From Latrodectus hesperus (taxonomy: Eukaryota; Arthropoda; Arachnida; Araneae; Theridiidae), in assembly GCA_037975125.1 (NCBI GenBank), contig CM075855.1, positions 82,717,278 to 82,781,277 of the forward strand: a stretch of 64,000 nucleotides of DNA, written 5' to 3'. The notes below the pieces were generated by a model. It did no database searches. It saw nothing but the letters and a program-made list of their open reading frames with translations, and was not told the origin of the DNA. Below, piece by piece: positions 26,198 to 40,104 of the stretch; the first letter of the stretch is position 1; each line of letters starts with the position of its first letter. Made by a program: the position numbers and the translations under genes.

Positions 26198-26929
26198 CTA
26201 GATAACTCTTTACTTTAAATAACTCTCTGCTTTAAATACATGTAAGTGATTATAGCTAGTACTTAGAATGCATTTGAGATGGTTATAACATTCTTATTTA
26301 CAGAAAAGTTTTTAAATATTTTTTGTTTCGGATATCCTGGATTTCTGATTAAAATTTTTAGTAAAATATCTTGATTATTATTATAGTTAAAAAGAAAACA
26401 AACTAACCAGTACCTCTTATGATGCCTCTTATAAGCATAAAAATTTAAATAGCGCGACGACAATGCTTGTGAACTTAGATGTGCTACAACTTTTTTCAAT
26501 AAAATTTAAAATATGAAGTACTACTATCAATTGCTTGAACTATTTTTTTAAATCAAATAACTATCGTTTTCGATTTTGCTTTTTTTTTAAATTTATTACT
26601 CTTTTATATTTATGGTACAAAACAATAAACAATGCAATTACCATTATTCTTCAAGCAAAACATTTTAATATTTCTCAGGATTCTGCAAATTAATGTACTG
26701 AATTGCTTTATGAAAGAATATAATTCTGATTAGTCTCAATAATATGCTCATAGGATGTAAATAATTAACTTTTACTGTAGAAGTTGATGCAAGTCTTAAA
26801 AGTCAAGAAACATTAAGGCATCGAAAACTCCAAAAGCAAATTTATTAAGAAAACTATGAATAATCTAGGTCGTGATTTTTATTCAAATCAGAATAGATTA
26901 ATTTTAAACAGTTATATTACTTTTATTTG
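26198..26929. other. AT-rich stretch, nothing recognised
   Basis: No feature recognised between the degenerate SINE and the LINE remnant. Confidence 0.45.
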
Positions 26930-28200
26930 TTTTTCGAAGTATTGGACATAGCTAAATCGTCTTCATAACATGTTTTGTTGTCGATTTCATTAATAATGGA
27001 GATTGTAGTTTTATCATCTACTTCAGCCTAGTTATTCATGTGTTGAATGGAACTACGACTATATCAGTTAAGATCCAAATATATGTGAATCATGTTGCAG
27101 ATTTAATAGCTTTGGCAACTTATTCTACAAATTCGATCTAAAAACAGAACATAAATCTGGATTTCTAATGCTGGTTTTATAAAAGTAGTCTGGAATCTTT
27201 ATAAGGAAACCACTGCCGTAAGAATAAGTTCATTTTTCTGCCATCGGTATAAATTTGAATAGCTGTTTCAGGAGTTTGGTTAATGATTGTCAGAGCAAGT
27301 CTACTTAGATAATCTGGCAATTCTGGAATTTTTGTTAGTAGGGGTGCCAAGTTCAATTTTAAAATATACTCCAGTCAAACTCTTAAAGGGGTTACAAACT
27401 GATCCTACACAATGCTCTTCAACTTCCTGATCCTTTCGGTTCATTGAGTGAATTTGAGAAAGAAGACTATTTATTTTTAATCTCTATCTGTTGTTCGTCC
27501 AATTTCTAAGATATGCCGATATGCGATTGAAATCCCCATAATTATAAAGCTTAAGTATTTAACATGTTTTTTCTTAGTTTTAAAGGTTGAATATCACTTT
27601 CAGTTAAAGCAAAATCAGTTGGACTGCTATGTCTCATACCATTGATGATTCGAGCAGAGCTCGATTGAATTAGCGCAAATTTTGCTAAATTAGTAGAAGA
27701 TGCATAGAAATAGATTTGAGATCCATATTCCAAAATAGGTTTAATCAAAGAGGTGTATGTCAGTTAGACAGCAGTTGCAGCCCAGTCACTTCCAGTAACA
27801 AATTTCATGAATTCCAATCTCTTCCTGCTTATATTTATTAAAAAATCAATTTGTTTCTTGCTCAGGATTTCTAGACCCAGAGAGTAGTCCTAATATTTAA
27901 AATGTTTTTTTGCCTTACATTGCAATTTTGGGCTGATAACTATATAAACTACGATCTGTTGTAAAGAAGTTGGTGACTGATTTAGAAACATTAAAATTCA
28001 GTTTATGATTTTCAAAAAATTTCAATACTGCAGAGAGGATGGTATTTATGATTCCTTCTATTTGACCAATATCAGAGTTGGAGTTCCAAAGGACGATATC
28101 ATCATCAAACAGGCCATTCTTGCTCCATCTGGAAATAGCTTTCTCAATGCCTGTAATGAATAAAGAAAAACAGGAGGGGGCTTAGTAAAGGCAGTACACA
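26930..28200 (-). pseudogene. Dead Jockey-type LINE: reverse transcriptase palm/thumb to start of RNase H
   Basis: Read on the minus strand from 28200 downwards: the RT catalytic box survives as LFDDDIVLWNSNSD (usually FADDIVLW). It is followed by KLNFNVSKSVTNFFTT, then by the post-RT segment SLIKPILEYGSQIYFYASST and ARIINGMRHSSP (open at 27748-27551). Further on, near 27290-27230, PETAIQIYTDG marks the start of RNase H, after which similarity fades. Multiple stops and frameshifts are present. The order RT, linker, RNase H and the wording fit the Jockey-like LINEs common in spiders. Endonuclease and 3' end were not found. Confidence 0.8.
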
Positions 28201-30659
28201 GTCTTCATAAGTGAAAAATTTTATCTCCGTTCTTTCCTCATTCTGAAGTTCTTTGAATTTTTGTAAAATATTTCTTATTTTAATAAATATTCTGACTTAG
28301 AACAGCTAAATTTATGCCAAAATCTTGAAAACTCATTGCCTTTTGTAAGAATTATATTTCTACAATGTTTTTGAAAAAAAATGTGGCATCACCAACTGAG
28401 ACTTAAACTAATATCGTTGCCAATAATTTAACTCGCTTTTTCAATATTTTTATTGTTTACGCATTTTGTTAACAATTTTCATCTTAAAAACTACAGTAGA
28501 AAGATCATCTTTAAATACCAAAATAATTAAAAATAACCTGAGAGATACTATGAACGAATAATCTTGCCCTCATTTTTTTAAAAATGAGCAATTACACTTA
28601 CATTAATAAATAAATTTGATAAAAAAAGCACAAAAAATCCAACTTCTATATTTAACTAAATAACGTTGCCCTTGTAACACATAAAATTTTTTCAGTTTAT
28701 TTATTAAATAAATGTCACATTTTATAACCGTAACAGAATATAGCTCATTCAAGAGTAGAACTAATGTTATATAGTTAAATATAAATAGATTAACGTCGAA
28801 TATTATTTACATACCTTTTATTTCTACATAACATTTTCTTGAAAAGTTTTTTGGTACATTTCCTTTTTCTTTATTGATCTGTCAGTTAGTTTCTAATAGA
28901 AAAATTAGTTAAATGAAATATTTTTCATTAATTGTGTCTAATGTATTATTTCTCCCTTGAATTTTTTCATAAGGTAAATTATAATTTTTAATCATAATAT
29001 AGTTGAGGTTAGATTTTAATATAATACAAACAAGCGCTTGTATGCGTTTAACAACATAATGAAAAAAATGCAAATTTTATTTTATTAAAACTTTACTTTA
29101 AATGATAGTTATAAGCTAATTTTCCCCTAATATTGCAGTTGAATAAAGGCACTCATAATATATATGTACAATGGTGTCAAATATATTTGGTTCCAACCTG
29201 GATATGACAAAGTAATCAATGCGAATAGAAATATATTCAGTAGAAAGAAATAGATACAGAATACTCGGCCATGGAAAAGTCAATCACAAAATGAATAACT
29301 GTGACTGATATTTCTCTTAAATATATTGATTTAAGGTAAATTGGGGAATTAATGTAAATAAAAAGAGGGGCAACGAGACAGCTGCTAACAGAGAGTAAAT
29401 AACTATGAAAATGACTTGTTTTATCTGGCAGAAGCGTGAAATCATATCTACCTTTAAGTGTACCCTACTTCTAGTAGGCACTAATTCAGCAAAATAGACA
29501 ATAAATAATTTCACATTGTTCCCCAGAGTATCTTTATTGAGAATTGAAACAAAGTTAATTTTTATAAAAAGGTTGAAATTAGAACATACGATTATTTGTG
29601 GCTGTTAATAAGCAAACATAGCAAAGAAAAATGCTTTAAACCACACACACATAATAATAACAACAGGGAAAATAGTTGAATGAAAAATTTAAAATAATTA
29701 TAATATTTTTTTCTGGCAACCAATTTTATTTAGCAAATAATTTTCTATTGTTTACACAAAATTCTATTGGTTATAGGAACTTTTTTGGTCGACATAGGTT
29801 TATAGATTTACATCGTTAAATAAAATAATGGCTATATATTCCATAACTCAATGCTAATTTTTTCTTAAAGATTAAAATAATATTCGCGTTATAGCGTATC
29901 TATCGTTTCTTTTTAAATATACCATATGTTACTATTAAGTTAAAAATAAAATCTTATTTCACTTTTTCTTTCACTTAATGTTTTCAATTTGCATTATTTT
30001 TTTAAGTTTATAGTTGTATTTGTTTTATCAAATTAAATACATAAAATGTTAAGTTTTTTTTTCATATTATTTTTTTAATTTATGTCAAACATTTTCAATT
30101 ATTGTTTTAGTTGCAAAATTAGTTTTTAAATTTTTTTTTAAATAACAAATAAATGTGATTTTTATATTTTTGTTACTTCTTTTTCTCTATTTTAATGGGC
30201 AGTTTAATAATTAAATCGGGTATACTGAAAGTATAAATGCAGGGATAGACGATGATCTATAACTAATGATATTTATAAATTATTAATAATATATAAAGCG
30301 TTGGTTATAATTTTATAGTGTTTATTAAGTTTAATAAAATTGAAATTACTTTATTTTTAATTTTTTAACTTTTATTAAGTTTCGTTATTGTTTTCGCCCC
30401 GATAGATGTCAGCACTAAGAAAATATAACATAAAAAAGTAATCGTTTAAATACTATTTCTGTTTGTAAAGTAACTGTAATGAATATTAATAAATTATAAT
30501 AAAAAGCATTAACGTCTTATTACAACTTATTATTATTAAAATAGTATCACTTAAATTTCTTTCTTCTTTACTAGGAAAATAATTCTGAAAATGTTATTGT
30601 AAATATGGTCTCTATAGTTGCTTGTATTTATATGTCCGGTCATCTGTACCTTTGATAAT
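28201..30659. other. AT-rich stretch, nothing recognised
   Basis: About 2.4 kb with no recognisable coding or repeat structure. Confidence 0.5.
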
Positions 30660-32600
30660 ACTCATAAGGATTTTTCATATTCTGAAAAACTAATCCCAAA
30701 CTGGATTAAATTTAAACAAAATATCATTAACAATATTAATTACTTTATAGAAATAATGAATACTAATGATATCGAATGTGAAATTGAAAATATATCTCAA
30801 ATAATTAATTCATCATTTGAAAATACATCTAAGAAGAAGAAAATCAACCATAACATCTCCTTTCTCAGTTGTGAAATTAAATAAAAAATTAAAATCAGAA
30901 ATCAATTAAGGAAAAAATGGCAACAAAGCCGATTATTAACTGATAAAACTAGTTATACGAAATACAATAAAAGACTTAAAAATGAAATTAAAATTTTTAA
31001 AAATAAACAATGAGAAGATCATATTACCTCCTTTGCGGCCAATGATTGCTCACTCTGAAAGGTTACGGAATCATACAAAAAACAAAAATCAATATTCCCG
31101 CCCATGAATGGTGTAAATAAAACTGAATATACGAATGAGGAAAAAGCGGACATAATTGCGGATAATATTAAAATCCAGTGCTTCCCAAAAAACATAGACA
31201 GTCTAAAGAAGAGGATGTTAATCGTGAAGTAAATAAATTTCTATTCACGCCTCCAGTATCGAACCCGTTACTTCCTATTCTCCCTTCGGAGATTATCAAA
31301 TACATTGATAAATTGAACGCACGCGAGGCATAGGGGTATGATAGGATAACTAACAAGATGGTCAAAAACCTACCGCTAAAAGTAATTTTTCATTTAAATA
31401 ATATTTTCAATAGTATGTTAAAATATAATTACTACCCTGTTTATAGGAAGATTGCTATTATTGCTATTTTCAAAGGTAGTGATAAAAATCCTAGAGATCC
31501 AAGGTCGTATAGGCCAATTAGTCTACTGCCCACACTCTCAAAAATTTTTGAGAATTGCATTAAAACTAGATTGAATGATATTATAACTCAAAACAAAATT
31601 ATTAATAATGATCAATTTGGTGTCCGAGAGAAATATTCAACCAGCCACCAACTCCTTAGGGCAGTGGAGCTAATTAGTTCCAATATACAAAATAACAATG
31701 CCACGGCAGCTTTATTTTTGGATATTGCCATCGCCTTTGACAAAGTTTGGTTAAATGGCTTGGTTTTTAAGTTAGACTGAAAATTCCTCTGCCTTTAATC
31801 TTACTCTTGAATAGTTATTTAAATGATAGAAAATTCAAAATTATAAAATTAATAATAAATATTCTTATCGGGCAGATATCCTTAGTGGAATCCCACAGGG
31901 GTCAATTTTAGGACCACTCCACTTCTCAATTTACCTATTGGATCTACAGTCCCAAGATAATATTAACAAGTACATTTTCCGTGACGATACGGCCATTATG
32001 TCATGGGTGCAAGACAACAGTAGCGCATCCAAACCAATCAAGGATTATATCCCAAAACTTAGCAGTGGCTAAAAGAATCGAGGATAGTAATTAATGTTGA
32101 CAAATGCGTTGTTATACTGTTCGGTATCAAACGTAAACCCACACCAGAATTCATCCTTTTTGATACTAAAATTCCCTGGTTCACAAAAGTAAAATATCTT
32201 GAAGTCACCCTTGATAAAAGGCTTACTTGGCTGGCTCACATTGACAATATCCTGAAAAAATTAAAACAGATTGAGGCCTAATTGTATATAATAATTAGTA
32301 GAAAATCAAAACTTAGTGTAAGTAATAAACTTTTAATTTATAAAACTATTATTCGACCTATTGCCACCTACGCAGCACCTGTCTGGGTTTATGCAGCGTA
32401 AAGACACTTCAGCAAACCTCAACATCGACAAAACCGCATTGTTAGAATGGCAACCATGGCACCTGCCTACTTTCAAAGCACAAATATTTTTTTAAAGAAT
32501 ATTGAATCCCTCACTGATCATGTACTAAAAAATTAGATGAAAAAATTTACTTAAATTTAAATCAAATTCCCTAACCCACTAATTAATATTCAACCGCAAT
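30660..32600 (+). pseudogene. Dead Jockey-type LINE: linker, reverse transcriptase, C-terminus
   Basis: Starts inside the endonuclease-RT linker (IPNWIKFKQNIINNIN, 30684 on). RT motifs appear in order: SYRPISLLPTLSKIFE near 31507, motif A as LDIAIAFDKVWLNGLV near 31720, motif B SGIPQGSILGPL near 31885, and the catalytic box as FRDDTAI near 31978, where FADD is normal. Then KYLEVTLDKRLTW and IYKTIIRPIATYAAPVW. The longest open piece is 31358-31780, and at least three frameshifts and several stops break the rest. No RNase H was seen, as in Jockey itself. The text ends at NPLINIQPQL* near 32590. An AATAAA at 33134 may be its poly(A) signal. Confidence 0.87.
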
Positions 32601-34399
32601 TATGATTATAATTTAAAATTTAATAGAAAAAGACCAAAAGCCATTTTGCGTAATAACAATTCTTAAGCAATTATTAAAATGTGTTTAATTAAACTTAAGA
32701 TGGAATATCAGTGATTTTCTTAAGGAATGATTTTTTTATTCCTGCTTTTCTCGGTTACCTTACATTTGCATTCACACAATCGATCAATGGAATCACTTGC
32801 TGAGATTGTGTTAAGTACTTTTTGTCATAGTAATTTTTGTTTTGATTATATCATACAATTAATATACCTCCTCTACATTAAATGTAATTACTGTAAATAG
32901 TCAATATACTATCTTCAAGAACTGTTGATTAAGAATCTTTGTAACTTGCATTATCTTTATTTTATTTTATTTTTTATGATATTGTTTAAATACTTCCTTT
33001 TAGATAATCGGAACCATATAAATAAACTTGTTACTAATACTGATTTTTGTAACCAAGGAATATGTAATCAGATTATTAACTGATATATAATGTACTTCCC
33101 CAATTTCATGTAACCCCGATTTCTTTGAATTTCAATAAAGTGTATGTTGCCACGTGGCTTGACCGCACCATATGAAAATACCATGCTCGACGAGAAACCA
33201 AAAGATTGTATTCGGAGTTCATTTCTACGTCATATACTATTCCCATTATGACCGACAATTAAACCCTTGAAGAGCCAAATAATTAAAATGGAGGTGAGTG
33301 CTTTGAGCTCTGGAACTCCGCCATTCAAAGTGGCAATCAGCGTCCTTTGTATTAATATGTTCTACATAACATATAAATTACGAATTTCTTCAAGGAATAT
33401 TTTCACTGTTAAAAGTGATCTTTCTGGCGTTTAACAGGAAAATTGAAATCAAACAGAAAATTAAAAAGTAGTGTATTCTTATTTTAAAATCTTTTGGAAT
33501 TCCTGTGATTTACAGATGTTTCAAATGAAACAACGTATTTTTAAAAATCAGTTTTTATTTTGTTTTAATGTCTGATTTTTTTCATGGAACTTTATATTTT
33601 CTCTTTATAACACAAATGGTAAATTAATAGATAAAATATCCCGCATGAGCAAAAGAGCTTAGCATTTTTAAAATGTTGCATTTGTTTCAGTCAATGTGAT
33701 ACTGTTTGTATTTCTTCATTGATGCATAAATTAATTGAAAGCATTAAATCAAGCAATAAAATTAAATTGTATAAGTATTTGCTTTTTTCAATTATTGAAG
33801 TGTTTTAAAAATTGATTAATTAAAATAATTAATATTTGTTAATGCTTAGATAAGCTTTACAATTTGTGTTTCACGTTATACCGTTTAAGCTACAGAAATT
33901 CTTTAATTATTCCAAAGAAATATTTTGTTAAGAAAAGCAATATAATGAGTTCACTCTGAATTAATTTGGTTCAAATAATTTACTAATTTCGGTATTGTAT
34001 AATTTTAGGCCACAATTTTAAGGTGATTAAAAAATTAAATTTGATATTAAAACCATGAATTGAAAACAAATTATAATTTTATATATTTGGAATTTTATTT
34101 ACAGAAAGAAATATATAACATAAGTATTCATTATAAGCTGTGAACGGTAACACAAATTCCAAGTTCATTGATATTCTATAACTAAAACAAAATTGAACGT
34201 TTAAAAAAATAAAAAATATTAAATTCCGGGAGTGGTTGTATTATTTTTTTATGCAGCATAACAAAAGTTACAGAAATAGATAATTTTAAAAAGAAAAAGG
34301 GTACTTACATATTATCCCAACCATGCCACCTCAGGGATAACTTGCCAAATTGGCAACACCGGCAACCCCAATGTCGCCGCATTTCTAATCGAATGGACT
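32601..34399. other. AT-rich stretch, possible LINE 3' UTR then nothing recognised
   Basis: The first about 550 bp may be the 3' untranslated part of the LINE to its left (AATAAA at 33134-33139). The patch 34302-34400 is less AT-rich, contains CTTGCCAAATTGGCAA, and may be the 5' flank of the Merlin element. No other feature was seen. Confidence 0.4.
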
Positions 34400-35043
34400 A
34401 AGGCGAGCTCTAATCACACGGGAAAAAGAAATGCTATTTGGTTTGAGAGAAGCTGTGTGAATCCAATTCTTAACAGCCGTGAGATTCATGTATTGCTGAT
34501 GCAAAGAATTAACATCAGTCAAATTTTGTGTCGAAGAACTTAATTTAGCTGACAAAACAGTCATTGATTGGAATAATTATATGAGAGAGATTTGTGTTCT
34601 CCACATGGAAAGCAAAGAAAGAACGAAAATAGGCAGACTTGGCCCCATTGTGGAAATAGATGAACGCTTGTTCACCAAAAGGAAAAATAGTTCTGGTCGA
34701 AAATTGCCAGAGCAATGGATTTTTGGTGGCGTCTGTCGAGACACCAAACAAACATTTTTAACAACCGTTCCTGATAGAACTGCAGCCACGCTGTCGAAAA
34801 CATTGTGAAAGGGAGTATACTGTATTCTGACAATTGGAGAGCGTATCAGACTGATCAATTGCTGGATTAAGTCATAAAAGAGTAAATCACAAATATAATT
34901 TTTTCGACCCCGAAACGGGTGTGCATACCCAAACAATCGAAAGAATGTGGGGTTCCGCGAAATGGAGGAACAAAAGACAACGGGGTGCAGCAAGACACCG
35001 TCTTGAGACTTACTTGGCAGAATTCATACGGCGACAAGACTAA
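34400..35043 (+). pseudogene. Merlin-type (ISXO2/IS1595-like) transposase, frameshifted
   Basis: DDE transposase of the eukaryotic Merlin superfamily, related to bacterial IS1016/IS1595. Reading across three frames: an N-terminal piece (ELNLADKTVIDWNNYMREIC), then IVEIDERLFTKRK with the first Asp at 34659. Next come WIFGGVCRDTKQTFLTTVPD and, in the next frame, LYSDNWRAY with the second Asp at 34829. In a third frame follow VNHKYNFFDPETGVHTQTIE, with the catalytic Glu at 34939 in IERMWGSAKWR, and ETYLAEFIRRQD ending at a stop near 35041. All three catalytic residues survive, but in three different frames, so two frameshifts have killed it. Terminal repeats were not identified. The expected zinc-ribbon N-terminus is too degraded to call. 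Confidence 0.85.
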
Positions 35044-35395
35044 GAAAAGGATAAAAAAATTTGTCTTGATTCTATTCTAAAAACCATTTCGCAATATTTT
35101 GCACCAAAACGTAAATGATATATCGTCCAATAAAGGTAAGAATTATACAGATAAAAATTTCTTCATATTTTTCTTCATATTTTATTTATTATTTTCTTTT
35201 ATACTGTTTAGAATTGAACCGCTCTTAAATAATGATGCCGAAAATATGGTTGCGATAATACGTACCAAAATAATTGCTGTGTAAATTTATTTTCATGCGA
35301 GTACTAACTCATAATGATTTGATGGATTTTGCCGTCATTACAATGTTTTATTAGATAACATTTTCCTATTTATCTTTAGGTCTTTTTTTATTCAT

Positions 35396-35398
<3 letters not shown>

Positions 35399-35462
<64 letters not shown>
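35399..35462. repeat. (TA)n microsatellite
   Basis: About 32 uninterrupted TA units. The long Ile-Tyr 'protein' over it is a by-product. Confidence 0.97.
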
Positions 35463-35468
<6 letters not shown>

Positions 35469-38400
35469 GCTGGAAGACAAAATTTCCATACAATCCAAAA
35501 TTATTATTTATAACAAGTAATAAAGGAAAGACATTGCTCGGAAAAATTAAATATGATTGATAGTTATGGTAATTTGAAATAGAGAGGTATAAATAAAATG
35601 TGTTTTTGTACCTAAGAAGTATTAATGAAAATTTTAGTATGCATAGCATATATGTCATAATGAATATTATCTAAAACATTACAATAGATATTTTTAGTCA
35701 TATACTTATGAATGTATTTTAATGTGAAACTTAATATTCTATAACATTGCTGTTTATAAAATTAGTATTTACATCAGACATATTTGTGTGTGTGTGTGTG
35801 AAACTTCAAATATATTTAACTACTTTACTTCCTCTTTGACTTCCATCAACATTGTTCTTTGATGAAAGTAAATTTCTTTTATTAATGTGTGGATTGTAAA
35901 TTATAAGTGAATCCCGACGTACTTGAAAGTAAATATTTCATTTTTAGAATAGAAACATTATTAATCATCGCTTTAGTTAGATGACTTGTTGAGAACGAAT
36001 TTATGCCTCCCAATTTGTCGCGGAGCGTTTCTGTTATGTTTGTTTATATATTTGGCTACTCCTTGACAGTGACTCGGTAGTTAACTTTTTGAGACGGAAT
36101 ATTCATTTTTTGGATTCTCTTGTTCATGTTCATTTGAGATGATGCTCGTTTTTTATTATTTTATTCAGGAAATATGTTCATTAATAATGAAGTTCCTTGT
36201 CTAGATCATCATAAAGTGCGTGATTCCGATTTTTAGAACATTCTGTTTAGTGGATCTTATCTGTTTCTGTCTTTAAATATAGACTGTGTCATTTACAGGC
36301 AGGTGATTAGGATATTCAATAGATTTAAATGAGAGAATAATCGCTTTTTGCCTTTCTACATGTGAATTCAGAATTTTTTTCCATGAAATCTTTTCATATC
36401 TAAGTTGATGTAGTTAATATTGAAAGCAAAGGTGAGTGCAGTGCGTAAAACTTCATTGGCAAGAAGAGATAAATGGAGCAAATTAGTGAGATTTTGGCCA
36501 ACAATAGAAAATTGTAAACCAAATAAATGGTTTTTCTTTTATTAAACAAAAGTTTTGTATTTCTTTAAACAAGACTTCAGTTCGGTAGTTTATTTTTTCA
36601 ATTCTTTTACGTCAATAAATAATAAAAGTTTGGCATCCACCTACTTTATGATACACGTGATTGTTTATTTTAAAAGATAAATATTATTCTGTGATCTAGA
36701 AATATACTTTAGACTTCACTTAAAGTCAGAAGAACAAAAGCGTTGAATCTTTAAAAAATAGACAAGCAAATAGTCGCTCAAGAAAAATCTTGGTTAAAGG
36801 TTTTAGTTTTACTGTCTTGACAACATTATTTATTTATTGTTGATGCAGAGGTAACAACTATTGAATGTTATTTTTTTAGAATTTTCATTTTAATAATTTT
36901 TGTCATTGTTAAAAAAATTAATTTATGATAATTTTTATTAATTAATTAGTTTTTAAAATAAACTGTGATGCTTTAATCATATATTCAACTTTCTATTTTA
37001 ATTCTAATGAAACGATTTGGTATCAATTTCGCAATATTTGCACTAACTTTCCTGGTTAACGGGATTTTACACAAATACTAAAGTAAAAAGCACATATTAT
37101 TCCATGTGGAATTAATTTTTTATTCTAGGTAGGTAAAATTTAACATTGTTTAAAGTGAAACAAAACAGATGTGAAAATAGCTGCAAGCAGAAACCATAAA
37201 TTCTTACTCTTCAGTCATTTTCATATAGAAACACAAATTTAATAAAAAAAAAAATTCTATAAGAATATGAAAATCCTGGGTGAAAAATAAATTACTCAAT
37301 ACATCAAGGTTTTTCTCTATTTTCTCGATAATATTACTGAAGTTGTCTCTCTTACAAAGTATTAAATATGTAATTTATATTACACTATGTTCATTGTCAT
37401 CTTTCTCATTACATATACTTATATTGTTATCACCTTTGTTGTATTCATTATTATGCATTTACCTTTGTTGTATTCATTCCTTACATTTATCAAAAGTGGT
37501 GCGACAAAATCAGTATTACAACACATTTTTTATTATTATTTTTAAATCACATCTTTGTAATTATGTGTAACCTGTTTAATAAAAAACATCTTAAACATTT
37601 ACACTTTTACGTTCACTGAAAAGTTAGCAATTAGTTGTAAGTTATAATGATTTTGTAAAAATTTATGGATTAAGTTTATAGCAATATAGTATAAAAATAA
37701 TTATTAAATTATTTATCCTATTCTTTTGTTTAATTCATGCTCGAGATAAAAAATCTATTTTAAGATTTATTATTAATAATAAATTAATTTAATACAATTA
37801 TTTGAATTTCTTAGTTCTTTTTAAATTTAAGAAAGTTTAATAATACTTATGAAATTAAAACTCCATAAAATTTTACAAAAGATTATTTTTTATAAATGCA
37901 AGAAAATTTAATAATCAGTTACTTTATTGATAAGAAATAATTTAAAACTTACTTTACAATACTCTATAAAGAAGAATGTTTTACATTATGTATATTTTAC
38001 ACCGAACTTTGATTTGATGTTAAAAAAATAGTCATTCTTGCATATAAAATTTATATTTTGTCATCTTACAAATTATATATTTTGTATGCAAAATATATAC
38101 ATTTTAAGAACATTTCATCATGTGAAATTTTTTTATAAAAATTTTATTGACATTTCTTTGCATAATTTTCCATTTATGTTGAATTAAAGTGCATCTTTTA
38201 TGGACTTTTGTTTTTACTCATTCAAATTATATTTTTATTGATTCAGTATAAAAATTCAATATTATTTGTAGGCAATTTCAATTTGAGTTTTGATTATTGA
38301 TGATACATTTATTTTATCATCATAAATTCTTTGCTTACTAGTATATATATTTTATACATTTCAGTGACATCATTTCAAATCTTTGATAAATTATTTCAAT

Positions 38401-38689
38401 GAATTAATAAATGTAATGTCATAAAAATATTTTTCCTTGGTTAATGTGGAAATGTTTACTTGTACATGATACTCTATACCAGTAAGAAATTCAAGCTTTT
38501 GTACATTATTAAGTAAGCTATAAAATTTTATTAAATTCATACATTTGTAATTCTATGTATTCCTGTAAGTGTGTAATTCCACGTATTTTTGCAACTTTTT
38601 GATCCAACATATTCTTGTAATTTCATAATCCTATGCATTTTTGCACCATTGTTTTCCTATATAATTTTATATCCCATCCCAAAATTGAG
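35463..38689. other. AT-rich stretch, nothing recognised
   Basis: About 3.2 kb without a credible gene. A hydrophobic open stretch near 37280-37570 is Leu/Ile/Ser-rich low complexity without family resemblance. Confidence 0.5.
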
Positions 38690-38990
38690 GCCATGGGGCC
38701 TGGTTAATGAGGGAGTCATTCTCACTTTCGGAAGGAAGTGAGATAGAGTCCCAGGCTGACCAATGTTCCTTTGCTTTCGCTAAAACTGGCCGGGGCACAC
38801 TAAATCTGGACGCAATGTCCTCCAGGTGAGGTGACGCATCTGGGGGTGGCAGGTCAAGTCTTGGGAGTCTTCTGCTTGCTCCCTGCTTCAAAATCATGAA
38901 GACTCCATCCGGCTGCTTCTATCCAACTGGTAAAGTCCATCTCAGGACTAGGTACAGGGAAATATGCTGGTGCAACAACAACAACAACGG
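38690..38990 (-). repeat. Dispersed repeat of unknown family, copy 3 (best preserved)
   Basis: The most GC-rich and probably least decayed copy. On the minus strand it begins after a (GTT)n run (plus strand (AAC)n near 38974-38990), passes 'ggatggagtcttcatgattt' and 'tcacctggaggacattgc', and continues as a 76-codon open stretch (38897-38667) rich in Ser, Pro and Leu. Only the central about 120 bp is shared with the copies at 6285 and 23850. Family and function are unknown. A non-autonomous retroposon or a piece of a larger element is plausible. Confidence 0.5.
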
Positions 38991-39415
38991 CCTAAGAACT
39001 GTTTTATCAGTCTTTACGAATTCGTGCAAACGAGCGCTTATTGCACATGATAACAATAAATGGCTTCAAGCTCAATGAAATACAACCAAATAATTGTCAT
39101 TAAATGATAAAATTCAAATTTTTATAACATGATGGTGAAAAAATAATTTCACTCCACGTGAGTTCGCTTGAAGAAAAGTATCAAAATTAACATTATGAAC
39201 TACCTATATCAGGTTTGCCTAAAGTGCGGCCCAAACGCAAATTATGAAAATATTTAAATTTACACATTTTTATTTAAAAAAAGTTTGCAATGTGATTCAT
39301 ATATAATCGATTCGTTCACATTTTTAATTTGAAATATAAATTTAAACAAAAACATTCTAGTATGTCATGATGTGTTAAAACCTCTAATAAAGGTTGAAAC
39401 ATTTTATATTTCTTT

Positions 39416-39418
<3 letters not shown>
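38991..39418. other. AT-rich stretch, nothing recognised
   Basis: No supportable feature between the repeat and the microsatellite. Confidence 0.45.

Positions 39419-39499
<81 letters not shown>
39419..39499. repeat. Compound (TA)n-(TG)n microsatellite
   Basis: About 21 TA units followed directly by about 19 TG units. Confidence 0.97.
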
Positions 39500-39500
<1 letters not shown>

Positions 39501-39766
39501 CATCCAGTCAATACTAGTCTTTAGAGGCCTTCACATCTTTAATTGGAGTAAGTCTCTTTGCTTACTTCTTCTCACACGACTCTATTTACATAAATTTCTA
39601 TTTATGCTTTTAAAATTAAAGAAAATTAACTTTTTTCCAAAAGTTCACAACTTGTAAAATATTTAAGAACATCCTAATAATGTTCCAAGGAGTACATTTT
39701 ATCTCACATGAGAATTTGCATTTTAAAGTATGTGTGTACTCACTCGATTTTATTTCCAAAAATAAT

Positions 39767-39821
39767 TCTCTCTCTCTCTCTCAACCTTTAAATTTCTTTT
39801 TACCATCTCTAAACTTTTAAG

Positions 39822-39901
<80 letters not shown>
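39767..39901. repeat. (TC)n run and long (TA)n microsatellite
   Basis: A short (TC)n at 39767-39782 and a (TA)n of about 37 units at 39827-39901. Confidence 0.97.
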
Positions 39902-39905
<4 letters not shown>

Positions 39906-40104
39906 ACATTTTTGACGAATCGCAATATTTGTATGCAGTAATTGCATTGTATTTTGATTTCCTAACTCTTGTATCAAATTCTTTACAAAGATATGAATAC
40001 TTCGCATTATATAACTGTTTTAGATGACATCCATTTCATAAAAATACATGTAAAACCTAAAAAAAGAAAAAATTTTAAGATGAAGAAGGAGTTTTTATTA
40101 ATAT

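Noticed and set aside
37280..37570. 96-codon hydrophobic open stretch that could be a membrane protein
   Set aside because: Composition is what AT-rich random DNA gives (Leu/Ile/Ser/Tyr); no signal for coding and no second copy.
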